Positions 9,148 to 18,087 of a stretch of 64,000 nucleotides of DNA are shown piece after piece. Each line of letters begins with the position of its first letter. Position 1 is the stretch's first letter. The position numbers were made by a program, and so were the translations under genes. This stretch comes from an uncultured Verrucomicrobia subdivision 3 bacterium (lineage in GTDB: Bacteria > Verrucomicrobiota > Verrucomicrobiia > Limisphaerales > DASXHY01): the NCBI GenBank assembly GCA_937890005.1, contig CALBZA010000004.1:302554-366553 (forward strand), written 5' to 3'. Under the pieces are notes generated by a model. It did no database searches, had not been told where the DNA came from, and saw only the letters and a list, made by a program, of their open reading frames with translations.

Positions 9148-10953
9148 CTAGAGCACCTGGGTTGCGAGATGTTGCCCAACGCGAAATGCATTGGCCTGGA
9201 TCGTCAGGGTCGGATTCGCTCCGCCGCTGGTCGGCATGAATGAACCGTCGGTGACGTAAAGATTGTCGAAGTCCCAAACGCGGCACTGTTTATCGAGCAC
9301 GGAATTGTTCCGATTCGTTCCAAAACGCGCGCCGCCGAGAATGTGATTCGCGATGCGGACGCCGTTCCCGTAAACGCTGCCCTCCTCGATGTCGTCAGGC
9401 GTCGTGCCGGGAACGCCCTTGAGCAGAATCTCTTCGCAATAACGCGCCAGCGTGCGCATGACATGCCCGTCATGCGGATGCCAGTCCTTCACGATGTGCG
9501 CGCTCTTGCGATTCCATTTGTCGCGGACGTTGGAAAGCCGGATGTGATTTTGAAACCACGGAATCTGGTTCGCCATGAAGCTGACGGAAAGCCGCGTGCC
9601 GAAGTCGGCATCGAGCCAGCCGTTGATGCGATCGCCGTAAAGCCCGGTGTCGCCCGCAAATCCCAGCCACAGCGTGTCGAGGTCCGTGCTGCGATGCGTC
9701 CGCGCCAGCGAGATCGGCAGAGCCTGGTCGCTGGTGTTGTTGTAAATCGCGCCGCCCGCCCAGAGCTTTTCCTGCTGAATGAATTCAGGCCGCGCACAGA
9801 AATCCGTCGCCCAATCACTGTCGAGCGAGATCGACTTGTCGTAGCGTTTCCCCTTGATCGCCACTTCCGCGCCGCCGAAACAATGCGTCAGAAAGTAACG
9901 TCCCAGCAGACTGTCGTTTTCTTCGTAACGGATTTTTGCGCCAAATCCCGGACGATCCTCCTCAGCCGAAAGCATCAACAACCGAACCGATTCAATCGCC
10001 GAACAGGCCACCACCACGATCTTGCCGGAAACTTCGCGGCGCGAACCGTCAGGCGAACGATAATGAACCGTGGTGACCCTCGAACCGTTTGAAGACAAAT
10101 GCGTCACCACACAGTTGCAGCGAAGCGTGATTCGGCCCGGCCACTTCCGAATCGCGGGCCGCAACAAGGACACCCACGTGTTCGACTTGAATCCCATCGG
10201 ATCGCCATATCGATTCACGAAACCGGTCTTTGGATCCCCTGCCTTGCGGCCTGATTCCGCGTGATCCTGAGTGATCACCGCGAGCGGCGTTCGGTAAGGA
10301 TTCATTCCCAAGGCATCCATTCCCGCCTTGGCGTGCGTGCTGATGGGATTCGGTGGAAGCGGTGTTTGATAAAAGTTGCCGCTCGGAAACGGCTTCAATT
10401 GTCCCTGAACGGATCCGTTGATTCCAACGAGCTTTTCAGCCATCGCGTAGAACGACTCCAGTTCGCTGTAGGAAATCGGCCAGTCGAGGATTGAAATGTC
10501 CGGACTGTTCAAATCGATTTCCGGCAATTGGCGTCCGGCGTTGACGCTCGCCAAACGAAAATCGTCTGGGGCGAATCGCAACGACACCGCGCCATACAAT
10601 TGTGTGCCGCCGCCAACAACCTGCGCCGTGTAACCTTCGATGGTAACGACGGGCGTTTCTTCGAGGTTGTGGCTGTACAGATGCGGTTCGTCGTTGAGAT
10701 CGGGTTCGATATGGCTCGTGTAGAACGCCGCGCCCGTGTTGGCGACACCGCTGATCGTGTGAATCTTCTCCGGGCCGGAACCGTAAAGTTCGTCGCGCTT
10801 GAAATCGCTCAAACCGTTTGGACTGTCCTGCTGTGTGCGCAGGAGCGGTCCCTTTTCCAGAACAAGAACCGACTTGCCCGCTTCGGCCAGTTTGTAAGCG
10901 ATCGGCGCGCCTCCGGCTCCACTTCCGATGATGACTGCGTCGAATGTTTCCAT
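9148..10953 (-). CDS. GMC-family FAD-dependent oxidoreductase (gluconate 2-dehydrogenase-like)
   Basis: A 601-residue flavoenzyme. The N-terminal dinucleotide-binding motif GSGAGG (about residues 10-15) ends in an acidic residue (LVLEKG), and a second GMC signature is VVGGGTQLYGAV. The C-terminal GMC domain shows NHILGGARFG and the terminal GGANPTLTIQANA motif that carries the active-site His/Asn pair. Such enzymes oxidise sugar or alcohol hydroxyls and often work with a small subunit-3 partner, encoded here 3 bases upstream. There is no Tat or Sec signal and no cytochrome subunit nearby, so the electron acceptor and location are open; cytoplasmic action is inferred. Confidence 0.9.
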   Translation of the reverse strand: METFDAVIIGSGAGGAPIAYKLAEAGKSVLVLEKGPLLRTQQDSPNGLSDFKRDELYGSGPEKIHTISGVANTGAAFYTSHIEPDLNDEPHLYSHNLEETPVVTIEGYTAQVVGGGTQLYGAVSLRFAPDDFRLASVNAGRQLPEIDLNSPDISILDWPISYSELESFYAMAEKLVGINGSVQGQLKPFPSGNFYQTPLPPNPISTHAKAGMDALGMNPYRTPLAVITQDHAESGRKAGDPKTGFVNRYGDPMGFKSNTWVSLLRPAIRKWPGRITLRCNCVVTHLSSNGSRVTTVHYRSPDGSRREVSGKIVVVACSAIESVRLLMLSAEEDRPGFGAKIRYEENDSLLGRYFLTHCFGGAEVAIKGKRYDKSISLDSDWATDFCARPEFIQQEKLWAGGAIYNNTSDQALPISLARTHRSTDLDTLWLGFAGDTGLYGDRINGWLDADFGTRLSVSFMANQIPWFQNHIRLSNVRDKWNRKSAHIVKDWHPHDGHVMRTLARYCEEILLKGVPGTTPDDIEEGSVYGNGVRIANHILGGARFGTNRNNSVLDKQCRVWDFDNLYVTDGSFMPTSGGANPTLTIQANAFRVGQHLATQVL

Positions 10954-10956
10954 AGT

Positions 10957-11994
10957 TCAACCCCGGTATTCGGTGCTTCTTCCAAGCGGCGGTTCGATCG
11001 ACCGCGCCCAATCGAACAACGTGTTTCCATCAGCGTCCTTGTAACGCTCCGCCAGATATCGCCAGCCCGTTGCGCCGGCATTTCCGCCGTATTTCGGATG
11101 GCAGAACGCACCGGTCCAGGCGTGGCGCCGCAGCATTTGAAGAAAGAAACTCGGACCGCTGTAGAGGTTGTAGTCCCAGCCCGGCACATTGCCTGACGCC
11201 ATTTCGTCGTAAAGCAGTTTGAACATGTCTCTCGGCATGTCGCGCGGTTCGAGATACGGATTTCGCTGACGGAGAATGCGGTTGATGATCGCGAGGCACG
11301 TTTTGTAGGCGGGCAGTTGATGCCGCTCCTCGCGGGCGAGCAGTTTGTCCAGGAAGTTCACGACGCCGACCGAAATGTCGAACCGATGCAGATACGGATG
11401 ATTCGGCCGCGGCGTCCCGACTTCACGTTCGAGAAATTCGCGCGCCTCCTGAGTGTTGAACGGGAGGATGTGCCTCGTGAGCCGGTCCAGGATGATTCTT
11501 TCCCACCGTTCGAACGTGATCGGTTCGAAGGTGGCGAAGGTGAAAAACGACGACCATTCCGTGCCGTTATCCTCAACCGTGATCTGCGGATTGATCGGAT
11601 CGAGAATTTCAGTGTCACCCAGAATGAAGCGATACCGATAACAGCATCCTGCAGGCAGCACGACGGTGAGCGCGAAGTAACGGGAATCCTCAACCCGCTT
11701 TAAAGGCGTGCGAACGTAGAGGGCATCGAACGTTCCGCGAATCGAAACGGAAAATCCGTCGCCCGCATCCGGCGGCGCCATGTAGATGAACGTGACATCG
11801 TTCCGGCTCGCGCGAGTGGCATCGTCCCCGTCGCAATGCGGTTCAATGACCGGGAACCGCCATCCTTCGCTGAAGCGTCCGTGTCCGGCAGGAATCGCTC
11901 CAAAATAACTGTGCCGCGGAGAATCGTCATCCCTGGCGAGATATTTGGTGCAAAGATCAAAGAGATGCTGCGACCCCAGTTCGATGATTTCCAT
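10957..11994 (-). CDS. Gluconate 2-dehydrogenase subunit 3-like protein with E-set/CBM48-like domain
   Basis: First gene of the operon, 345 residues. Residues about 155-330 match gluconate 2-dehydrogenase subunit 3, including the characteristic HPKYGGNAGATGW close to the end. Residues about 75-150 look like an E-set/CBM48 fold (a G-x-F turn, then LPAG-x-x-Y-x-YRF and DPINPQ), as in glycogen-binding domains. This fusion is unusual because subunit 3 is normally a small Tat-exported helical protein. Here no signal peptide is seen, and the glycan-binding-like domain matches the CBM48 of the GH13 enzyme at the other end of the operon. The ATG at 11994 was chosen because residues upstream of it are non-conserved and repeat-like. 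Confidence 0.78.
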   Translation of the reverse strand: MEIIELGSQHLFDLCTKYLARDDDSPRHSYFGAIPAGHGRFSEGWRFPVIEPHCDGDDATRASRNDVTFIYMAPPDAGDGFSVSIRGTFDALYVRTPLKRVEDSRYFALTVVLPAGCCYRYRFILGDTEILDPINPQITVEDNGTEWSSFFTFATFEPITFERWERIILDRLTRHILPFNTQEAREFLEREVGTPRPNHPYLHRFDISVGVVNFLDKLLAREERHQLPAYKTCLAIINRILRQRNPYLEPRDMPRDMFKLLYDEMASGNVPGWDYNLYSGPSFFLQMLRRHAWTGAFCHPKYGGNAGATGWRYLAERYKDADGNTLFDWARSIEPPLGRSTEYRG

Positions 11995-12366
11995 AACCGA
12001 TCCCGGCCTTTCGTGCCGTGTATTGCCCGATAGAAATCGAGTGCTGCACTGGAGTGGAGCCGGCAGCGTCCTGTCTTTCGCGTGTAAAAATGTTTGAACT
12101 ACAAGCCCGAGGGAAGAAACAGCGCATCCCAATCAAGCCGCTGTAACCGTGTGAGTGGAGTGACGCGATATTGCCTTCGCGCGATTTGATTTGTCCAACT
12201 GAAAAGTTGGAAAAACCCATTTTCCCGTCGCCAACTTTTCATCGAATCGATGAACGCGCGGCGAACCGCGAGAGATTCGGTGGGCTGAGCTACGATTCAC
12301 CCCAACAATCCGACCTACACCCCTACCCCTACCCACCACACCCACTCACCGGCTCACGATCCCCCT
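11995..12366. other. Region upstream of the redox operon
   Basis: A 372-base gap that should hold the promoter of the leftward five-gene operon and the 3' end of the leftward repeat protein. A pyrimidine-rich tract (about 12311-12365, CCTACCC/CCACACCC units) lies just beyond the repeat-protein stop. No clear promoter boxes, operator or intrinsic terminator were found. Confidence 0.4.
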
Positions 12367-14802
12367 TCACTCCTCCACCTTTTCAAGCGCGAAGAAACCC
12401 GACTCTCCTTCAATCGGCAGTTCAACAGAAGTGGTCGTACCGGTGGAAACAATCGGATCGCCCAGGTTCTGAAACGGTTCGTTTAAACGCGGCGTGGCCA
12501 TGATCTGATACGTCGCTCCGGGTTCGCTCGTCCATTTCATGTTCAAAGCACTCCCGGAAATTTCAATGCTCAGTGCCGGGCGCGTCGCCGTCTGAAGCCG
12601 CCATGCTCCGATTCCCAATGACGGAATGCCGCCAAGGCTCTGGAAGGTGCCGCCCACATAAATATTCTGCGGCGTGGCCGCCAACGCATACACCGCCGGT
12701 GGCGATCCGGCCGCCGTACCGCCATTCATCGATTTCCACTCGTCGCCATCCCACACCGCCAGATGATTTGCCAGCACGCCCGAGGCATTCGTGAATACGC
12801 CGCCCGCGTAAACCTTTCCATTGAGAGCGGAAATGGCCGCGACGAATTCCGCCGGGCTCTCGCCCAATCCATCGCCGAGCTTTTCCCACTTGGACCCGTC
12901 CCATTGCGCGATGCGATTGACGTTGAGGCCTCCGGCGTTGGTGAAGTAGCCGCCTGCATACAGGTATTCGTCATCCTTCGCGAGAGCCAGGACGGTGGCG
13001 TTGACGCCGCTCCCAACGCTGGACCACGTCCCGCCATTCCACCGCGCCAGACCGGTGATGCTCACGTTTCCGACGCGATTGAACGCGCCGCCCACATAAA
13101 GATCATCATCAAGAATCAGCAGCGCGCGTCCTTCTCCTGGCGCACCGTCCGCATGAAGACCCTCGCCCACATCGAACCACGCCGAACCGTTCCATCGCGC
13201 GATTCCTGACACTGGAACACCGCCGGCCGAGGTGAAGAATCCCGTGGCATACAGGTTGCCCGCGTCATCGGGCACCAGCCCACGGACGACCGCGTTATTT
13301 CCAGTCAGGCCACCGCCCAAAGCAGACCAGCCCTCTCCATTCCACCGCGCCACATTGATTGCACTGACGCCGCCCGCCGATGTGAACACGCCGCCTACAT
13401 ACACATTCGCTCCATGAACCGCGATGGCGTGGACCTGTCCCGCGATTACGCCGGAGCTCACACCGTTGCTGAGTGCGTGAAATCGTGTTCCGTCCCAGCG
13501 TGCGATCGAGTTCGCAATTACCGCTCCGGCCGTATCGAAAATGCCTCCGACATACACATTGGTTCCGCTTTGCTGGATGGCGAGCACGCTTCCGGAAATC
13601 CCGGCGCCCAACGGCAGCCAGTTCGCTCCGTCCCACATCGCCACATTCTGGATCGACAGCGGACCTGCGCGACTGAACGCGCCGCCGACATAAAGCCGAC
13701 CTTCGTGAATGGCCAGCGCATCGCCGCGTCCGCGGAAAAAGGTATTGCCGATCGGGGAAGAAATTCCGTCCTGCAATGCCGACCACGCGCCAGCCTCCCA
13801 CTTTGCAATCGCATTCGCCGGTTCGCCTCCGGCAGTCGTGAAGTAGCCGGTGACATACAATGTCTCGCCCTCCACGGCGATTGCATGAACGCCATCGGTT
13901 ACTCCTGTTGAAACACCGGAATCAAAGAAAGACCACGACGTGCCGTTCCATCGCGCAATTCGGGGGCCTGTTCCTCCGGTTACTCCGACGATCAAATCGC
14001 CGCCCATTGAGGCCAGAGCGCGGACCTGACTGGCCACCCCGGTTCCCAACGCCCCCCAACTGTTTCCGTTCAACCTGGCCAGATACAGGATGAGATTGGG
14101 CCCATCCAACACGATGAGGCTACCGCCGATAAACAATTCACCGTTGTGAACATGGATGGCGTCCAATGCGCCGCTGAGAATGGTGTTGTTCGCAATCGAT
14201 GACCAGTTGGCGCCATCCCACCGGGCCACTGCGTTTGCCTTGACCCCGCCGGCAGTGGCGAAACTTCCGCCGACATAAACCGAACCGCCATGGACCGTGA
14301 TTGCGTTCACGGCGGGTGTCGTTCCGCCTGATACACCGTTGCCGAGAGCATGCCAGCTTTGTCCGTCCCAACGTGCGATGCCATTCACGAGAACGCCGCC
14401 GGCTCGCTTGAAATTTCCGCCCACGTAAACATTCGTGCCATCGACAGCAATCGCATTGACGCTCACGCTTGATCCGCTCATCGGCTCCGAAAGCCCGGTG
14501 CCCAACGCTGTCCAGCCGCGTCCATTCCAAAGAGCGATGTTACTCACCGAAAGGGAACCGGCGGTGTGAGGCAGCCCGCCGACGGTATCGAACGTTCCGC
14601 CAATGAACATCCCGGTTGCGGAACTGGCGAAGGCGCTCACCTTTCCATTCACCATTGGATACACGCCGCCGGGGAATCCGAAACGTTCATCCCATTGCGC
14701 ATTCGCGCGCGGAATGAAATGGAAAAGAAGGCTAAGGATAAAAATCCGGGACATCAGTCCGGTGCCACGCTGTAATTGGATCGGCCACCTGCAATTGTTC
14801 AC
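12367..14802 (-). CDS. Secreted beta-propeller-like repeat protein
   Basis: An 811-residue secreted protein with no enzymatic motif. A hydrophobic signal ends near ANAQ (residue ~36). The body is a dozen or more ~50-residue repeats of the type VYVGGxFxxAGG, then NxIARWDGxxWxALGxGV, probably folding as bladed beta-structure. The last ~65 residues form a separate C-terminal module common in verrucomicrobial secreted proteins. The GTG at 14802 has a strong site (AAAGGA, 7-base spacing); an ATG at 14754 would give a shorter signal peptide and is the alternative. It stands alone and is probably cell-surface or extracellular; the ligand is unknown. Confidence 0.75.
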   Translation of the reverse strand: MNNCRWPIQLQRGTGLMSRIFILSLLFHFIPRANAQWDERFGFPGGVYPMVNGKVSAFASSATGMFIGGTFDTVGGLPHTAGSLSVSNIALWNGRGWTALGTGLSEPMSGSSVSVNAIAVDGTNVYVGGNFKRAGGVLVNGIARWDGQSWHALGNGVSGGTTPAVNAITVHGGSVYVGGSFATAGGVKANAVARWDGANWSSIANNTILSGALDAIHVHNGELFIGGSLIVLDGPNLILYLARLNGNSWGALGTGVASQVRALASMGGDLIVGVTGGTGPRIARWNGTSWSFFDSGVSTGVTDGVHAIAVEGETLYVTGYFTTAGGEPANAIAKWEAGAWSALQDGISSPIGNTFFRGRGDALAIHEGRLYVGGAFSRAGPLSIQNVAMWDGANWLPLGAGISGSVLAIQQSGTNVYVGGIFDTAGAVIANSIARWDGTRFHALSNGVSSGVIAGQVHAIAVHGANVYVGGVFTSAGGVSAINVARWNGEGWSALGGGLTGNNAVVRGLVPDDAGNLYATGFFTSAGGVPVSGIARWNGSAWFDVGEGLHADGAPGEGRALLILDDDLYVGGAFNRVGNVSITGLARWNGGTWSSVGSGVNATVLALAKDDEYLYAGGYFTNAGGLNVNRIAQWDGSKWEKLGDGLGESPAEFVAAISALNGKVYAGGVFTNASGVLANHLAVWDGDEWKSMNGGTAAGSPPAVYALAATPQNIYVGGTFQSLGGIPSLGIGAWRLQTATRPALSIEISGSALNMKWTSEPGATYQIMATPRLNEPFQNLGDPIVSTGTTTSVELPIEGESGFFALEKVEE

Positions 14803-15000
14803 TTTGGAATCCTTTCTTTGAAATGCGACGGCGAACGGACTGAACGCAACGCAGTCCCATCAACCGACGAATTGAACTAAAACACGCTCCCCGACGGGAC
14901 CATCATTGCCCTGACCCGACCAAAAGCTGTTTAGCCTTTTCGCGCATCGCTTTTCAACTCCTGTTTGCTGAGAAAGGAAGTTTGAAGAAGAAGTCCGCGG
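14803..15000. other. Leader region of the repeat-protein gene
   Basis: Between the repeat-protein start and the tandem array. On the minus strand it holds the AAAGGA ribosome site for the GTG start at 14802. No other gene, terminator or promoter motif could be supported. Confidence 0.4.
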
Positions 15001-15096
15001 TCCAATGGTCCTATGGTCCAATGGTCCAATGGTCCAATGGTCCTATGGTCCTATGGTCCTATGGTCCTATGGTCCTATGGTCCTATGGTCCGAGGT
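15001..15096. repeat. 8-bp tandem repeat array (TCCTATGG/TCCAATGG)
   Basis: Eleven uninterrupted 8-base units fill 15001-15088: four TCCAATGG and seven TCCTATGG. A degenerate twelfth unit (TCCGAGGT) occupies 15089-15096 and one more CCAATGGTCC lies at 15104-15113. The last six clean units are all TCCTATGG. It sits about 25 bases beyond the hsdR stop, in a non-coding gap. Period 8 opens all plus-strand frames, so apparent ORFs across it are artefacts. Perfect short arrays change length by slippage. Confidence 0.95.
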
Positions 15097-15121
15097 CGAG
15101 CCCCAATGGTCCAAACGCAGT

Positions 15122-17338
15122 TTACACCGCCCACTCCGCACACAGCAGTTTGGCCTGCTCCAGCACCGTCTGCGTGGCTTTCTCCTGTTTGTCTGGCGGA
15201 TAACCGTATTTGCGCAGGATGCGCCGAACAATGACGCGGATTTGGGCCTGCGCTGCTTCACGCAGCGTCCAGTCAATCGTCACGCTCTTGCGGACATGGG
15301 CGACCAATTCCCGCGCGATGTCCTTCAAGGTCGGCTCGCCCAACACTTTCACGGCGCTGTCGTTGATTTCAAGCGCGTCGTAAAACGCCACTTCATCGTC
15401 GGTCAGTCCAAGTTTTTCACCGCGCTGATGACCCTCACGCATCTTCTTGGCAAGCTCGATCAACTCGGCGATGACCTGCGCGGCCTCAATCGTGCGGTTT
15501 TGGTATTTGCGGATCGTCGCTTCCAGCATCTCGGCGAAGGAACGCGATTGAACGAGATACTTCGCTGACCGAATCTTGAGTTCGTTGTTCAGCAGCTTCT
15601 GCAACAACTCCACCGCCAGATTGCGTTGGGGCATATGCTTAACCTCAGCAAGGAATTCATCGGACAGAATGGAAATGTCCGGTTTCTTCAAACCGGCGGC
15701 ATCGAAGATGTCGATGACCTTGTCCGAAGCGATGGCGCGGGAAACGATCTGGCGCACGGCTAAATCCAGTTCTTCCGAGGATTTCTTGCCATCGCTGCCA
15801 TCAACGGGCTTCGCCAACACCGCACGCACTTCCTGGAAGAACCCAACTTCATCGCGAATCTCCAACGCCTTCTCATGCGGCACCGAGAGCGCAAATGCTT
15901 TGGAGAGTTCCGACACCGCCAGCAGATAACGCGGCTTCCCATCGGTTTGTTGCAACACATGCTCGGCAGCTTGCGCAATTAACGCCATCCGCTTTGCCGG
16001 CGCGGTCTCGGCGGCGGATGCGTAATCAAAACCATGAAGAATGCCGCACACCTTCTCATACTTTTCCAGCATCACGGCCACGGCGTCTTCCTGGTCCAGT
16101 TTGATTTCGCCTTTGCCTTTGCTGTTGGTGTAATCCACCAGCGCCAGTTTCAATTCTTTCGCCAGCCCAAGATAATCCACCACCAACCCGCCCGGCTTGT
16201 CTTTGAACACACGATTCACGCGGGCGATGGCCTGCATTAATCCGTGACCCTTCATCGGCTTGTCCACGTATATCGTGTGCAGGCATGGCGCGTCGAAGCC
16301 GGTCAGCCACATGTCGCGCACGATGACGATCTTGAACGGGTGCTTCGGATTCTTGAAATTCCTCGCCAATTCCTCGCGACGCGGTTTGTTGCGGATGTGT
16401 TGTTGCCACTCCAGTTTGTCCGACGCCGAACCGGACATGACAATTTTCATCACGCCTTTATCATCGTCGTCGTGATGCCACTGTGGACGCAATTTCCGAA
16501 TCTGCTCATATAGTTCCACGCAGATGCGGCGACTCATGCCGACCACCATCGCCTTGCCGTCCATCGCGCCGAGACGCGCTTCCCAATGCTGCACCAGATC
16601 TTCGGCCAGCAGTTTCAACCGCTTTTCCGTACCGACCATCGCTTCCAGTTGCGCCCATTTGCGACGTAAACTTTCCTTCATGGACGCCTCGGCGTCTTCG
16701 GTCACCTCTTCAAACTGAGGATCAATTCTCGGCCGTTCCTCCGGCTTCAAATCAATCTTCGCCAGTCGCGCCTCGTAATAGATTGGCACGGTGGCCTTGT
16801 CTTCCTTGGCCTGAAGGATGTCATAGACATCAATGTAATCACCAAAGACGGCCTGGGTGTTCTTGTCACCGCTTTCAATCGGTGTGCCGGTGAAGCCGAT
16901 GAACGACGCCTTGGGCAGCGCATCCCTCATGTGCCGGGCAAAGCCATCGATGAAATCGTATTGGCTGCGGTGTGCCTCATCGGCGATGACGACGATGTTG
17001 CGGCGGTTCGAAAGCAGCGGATGCTTGCCTGCTTTTGGAGCGCGGCTCTGTGAGCCGCAGCACTCCGCCTTACCTACGGCCTCGGGAGTTTCCGACGCGT
17101 TCTTGTCTGTCAATGCGCTGCGGGTCGCAGACCCGCGGTCCGTGTCCGGGAAAAACTTCTGAATGGTCGTGAACACCACGCCTCCGCCCGCCACTTTCAA
17201 CAGCTCGCGCAGATGTTCCCGGCTCCCGGCTTGAATCGGTTGCTGTCGCAATAGGTCTGCGCAGGCCGAGAATGTGTCACAAAGCTGATTGTCCAGATCG
17301 TTGCGATCGGTGAGCACGACGACTGTTGGATTTTCCAT
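15122..17338 (-). pseudogene. hsdR: Type I restriction enzyme HsdR, N-terminally truncated, with in-frame insert
   Basis: Encodes 738 residues of the HsdR motor part. TDRNDLD (motif Ia) is at residues 10-16, the DEAH box VVIADEAHRSQ at 116-126, then GFTGTP and the C-terminal helicase motifs and coupling domain. The N-terminal PD-(D/E)XK nuclease domain and Walker A motif of a normal ~1000-residue HsdR are absent; upstream, the HsdR frame ends in unrelated sequence within about 15 codons. Residues about 65-104 are an extra in-frame insert between KFFP and KHPLLS. Without nuclease and Walker A it should be inactive as a restriction subunit, so it is called a pseudogene although the remaining frame is open. 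Confidence 0.85.
17027..17146 (-). repeat. Palindromic element inserted in frame within hsdR
   Basis: About 117 bases (39 codons) separate two hsdR blocks that are normally nearly adjacent. The insert carries two strong palindromes: 17042-17058 (GCGGCTC, TGT, GAGCCGC) and 17120-17136 (GCGGGT, CGCAG, ACCCGC). Its translation (RGSATRSALTDKN onward, Cys/Ser/Ala-rich) has no relation to HsdR. This resembles the coding-sequence insertions known as Rickettsia palindromic elements, but the sequence is different. The boundaries are estimates. Confidence 0.7.
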
Positions 17339-17690
17339 CGCCGGGTGCTGAATGACCGCGTTTTGCCAGACCCATTTGCTCCGACCACAACGAGCACGAG
17401 GTCTTTTAGAGGCAAGCTGGACGGGTGGGAGAGTTGTTCGTGGTCATTATGAAAGATCTTCGATGATGGTCTTAATCCGGCTTTCTCGGAAGTTTCCAAA
17501 CTCCTTTGTGTTTCATCTTGTGGCCCTTTCCGTTTAAACGCGCCACATGCATTGCATCTTCGGTCGGAAGAGAAATGTTTGAGGTGACGTCCGGGCACTA
17601 AATCGAGTGGCTGTGGTTTACACGCAACTCGCCCGAGAGCAGCTTGCGCAGCGCCGCGAGAGTGAGGTGGGTGTGATCAACGCACTTCAC
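17339..17690 (-). pseudogene. Degenerate block: short ORFs and a P-loop fragment abutting hsdR
   Basis: Minus-strand sequence upstream of the HsdR remnant. A 30-codon ORF (17690 to 17598, GTG start after GAGGAGG) ends LAALRKLLSGELRV, like the C-terminal tail of some HsdS proteins. Its TAG shares a base with a GTG opening a second frame whose late part reads LVVVGANGSGKT, a Walker A motif of an AAA/ABC-type ATPase. That frame then runs out of register into hsdR sequence (QHPAMENP), so a P-loop gene and hsdR appear to have been joined near their Walker A codons. None of these pieces looks functional. Confidence 0.5.
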
Positions 17691-18066
17691 GTGACCTCCT
17701 CTTTCGTTGGCGGCTTCTTCGGTGATACAGCCCGATGTTTTCCATGAGGCAATGCGCCATTGAATTGGTCAGGGCAAATTCCCACGCCTCTTGTACCGTC
17801 AACCGTCCACCCTTGCGATCATCGAGGTGCGCATTGGGACTGCCGTATGGCCACACCCGCAAGACATACGTCCCTTTGGGCGGACAACGCCGCAATTCCC
17901 ACTGCCAATTCAGGTTTTCATCATGGCCCGACAGCGGCACTCCCGCACGTCGCGGAACGCGGACTTCTTCCGGTACCACCAAATCGGCCGGCCATGCAGC
18001 GGAACTCAAAACAACCTGCTTCCATCTGGGAAGCTTGGGCCAAAGCGATTTCACCCGAATGCTCAC
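17677..18066 (-). CDS. Hypothetical protein within the restriction-modification remnant
   Basis: A 129-residue frame from GTG. It is Trp/Arg-rich in its middle (NWQWELRRCPPKGTYVLRVWPYG) and ends in a basic tail. A segment GGRLTVQEAWEFALTNSMAHCL looks protein-like. It is in the same frame as the HsdS fragment upstream, separated only by a TGA and a few codons. I do not recognise it; it could be a cargo gene brought in between the two LLSGELR-encoding repeats, or part of a decayed protein. Confidence 0.4.
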   Translation of the reverse strand: MSIRVKSLWPKLPRWKQVVLSSAAWPADLVVPEEVRVPRRAGVPLSGHDENLNWQWELRRCPPKGTYVLRVWPYGSPNAHLDDRKGGRLTVQEAWEFALTNSMAHCLMENIGLYHRRSRQRKRRSREVR

Positions 18067-18087
18067 GTTTGGGATTCCACCAGTTTT

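Noticed and set aside
15001..15096. CRISPR-like array
   Set aside because: Units are 8 bases and touch each other; there are no spacers.
14982..15568. A plus-strand frame of ~187 codons running from the TCCTATGG array into the hsdR region
   Set aside because: It is opened by the 8-base repeat (its peptide is a repeating WSYGPMV) and then follows hsdR antisense; no ribosome site, no protein-like pattern.
17197..17598. A 133-codon protein containing a Walker A motif
   Set aside because: Only the part up to GANGSGKT is not hsdR read in another frame; treated as a fragment in the degenerate block rather than a gene.
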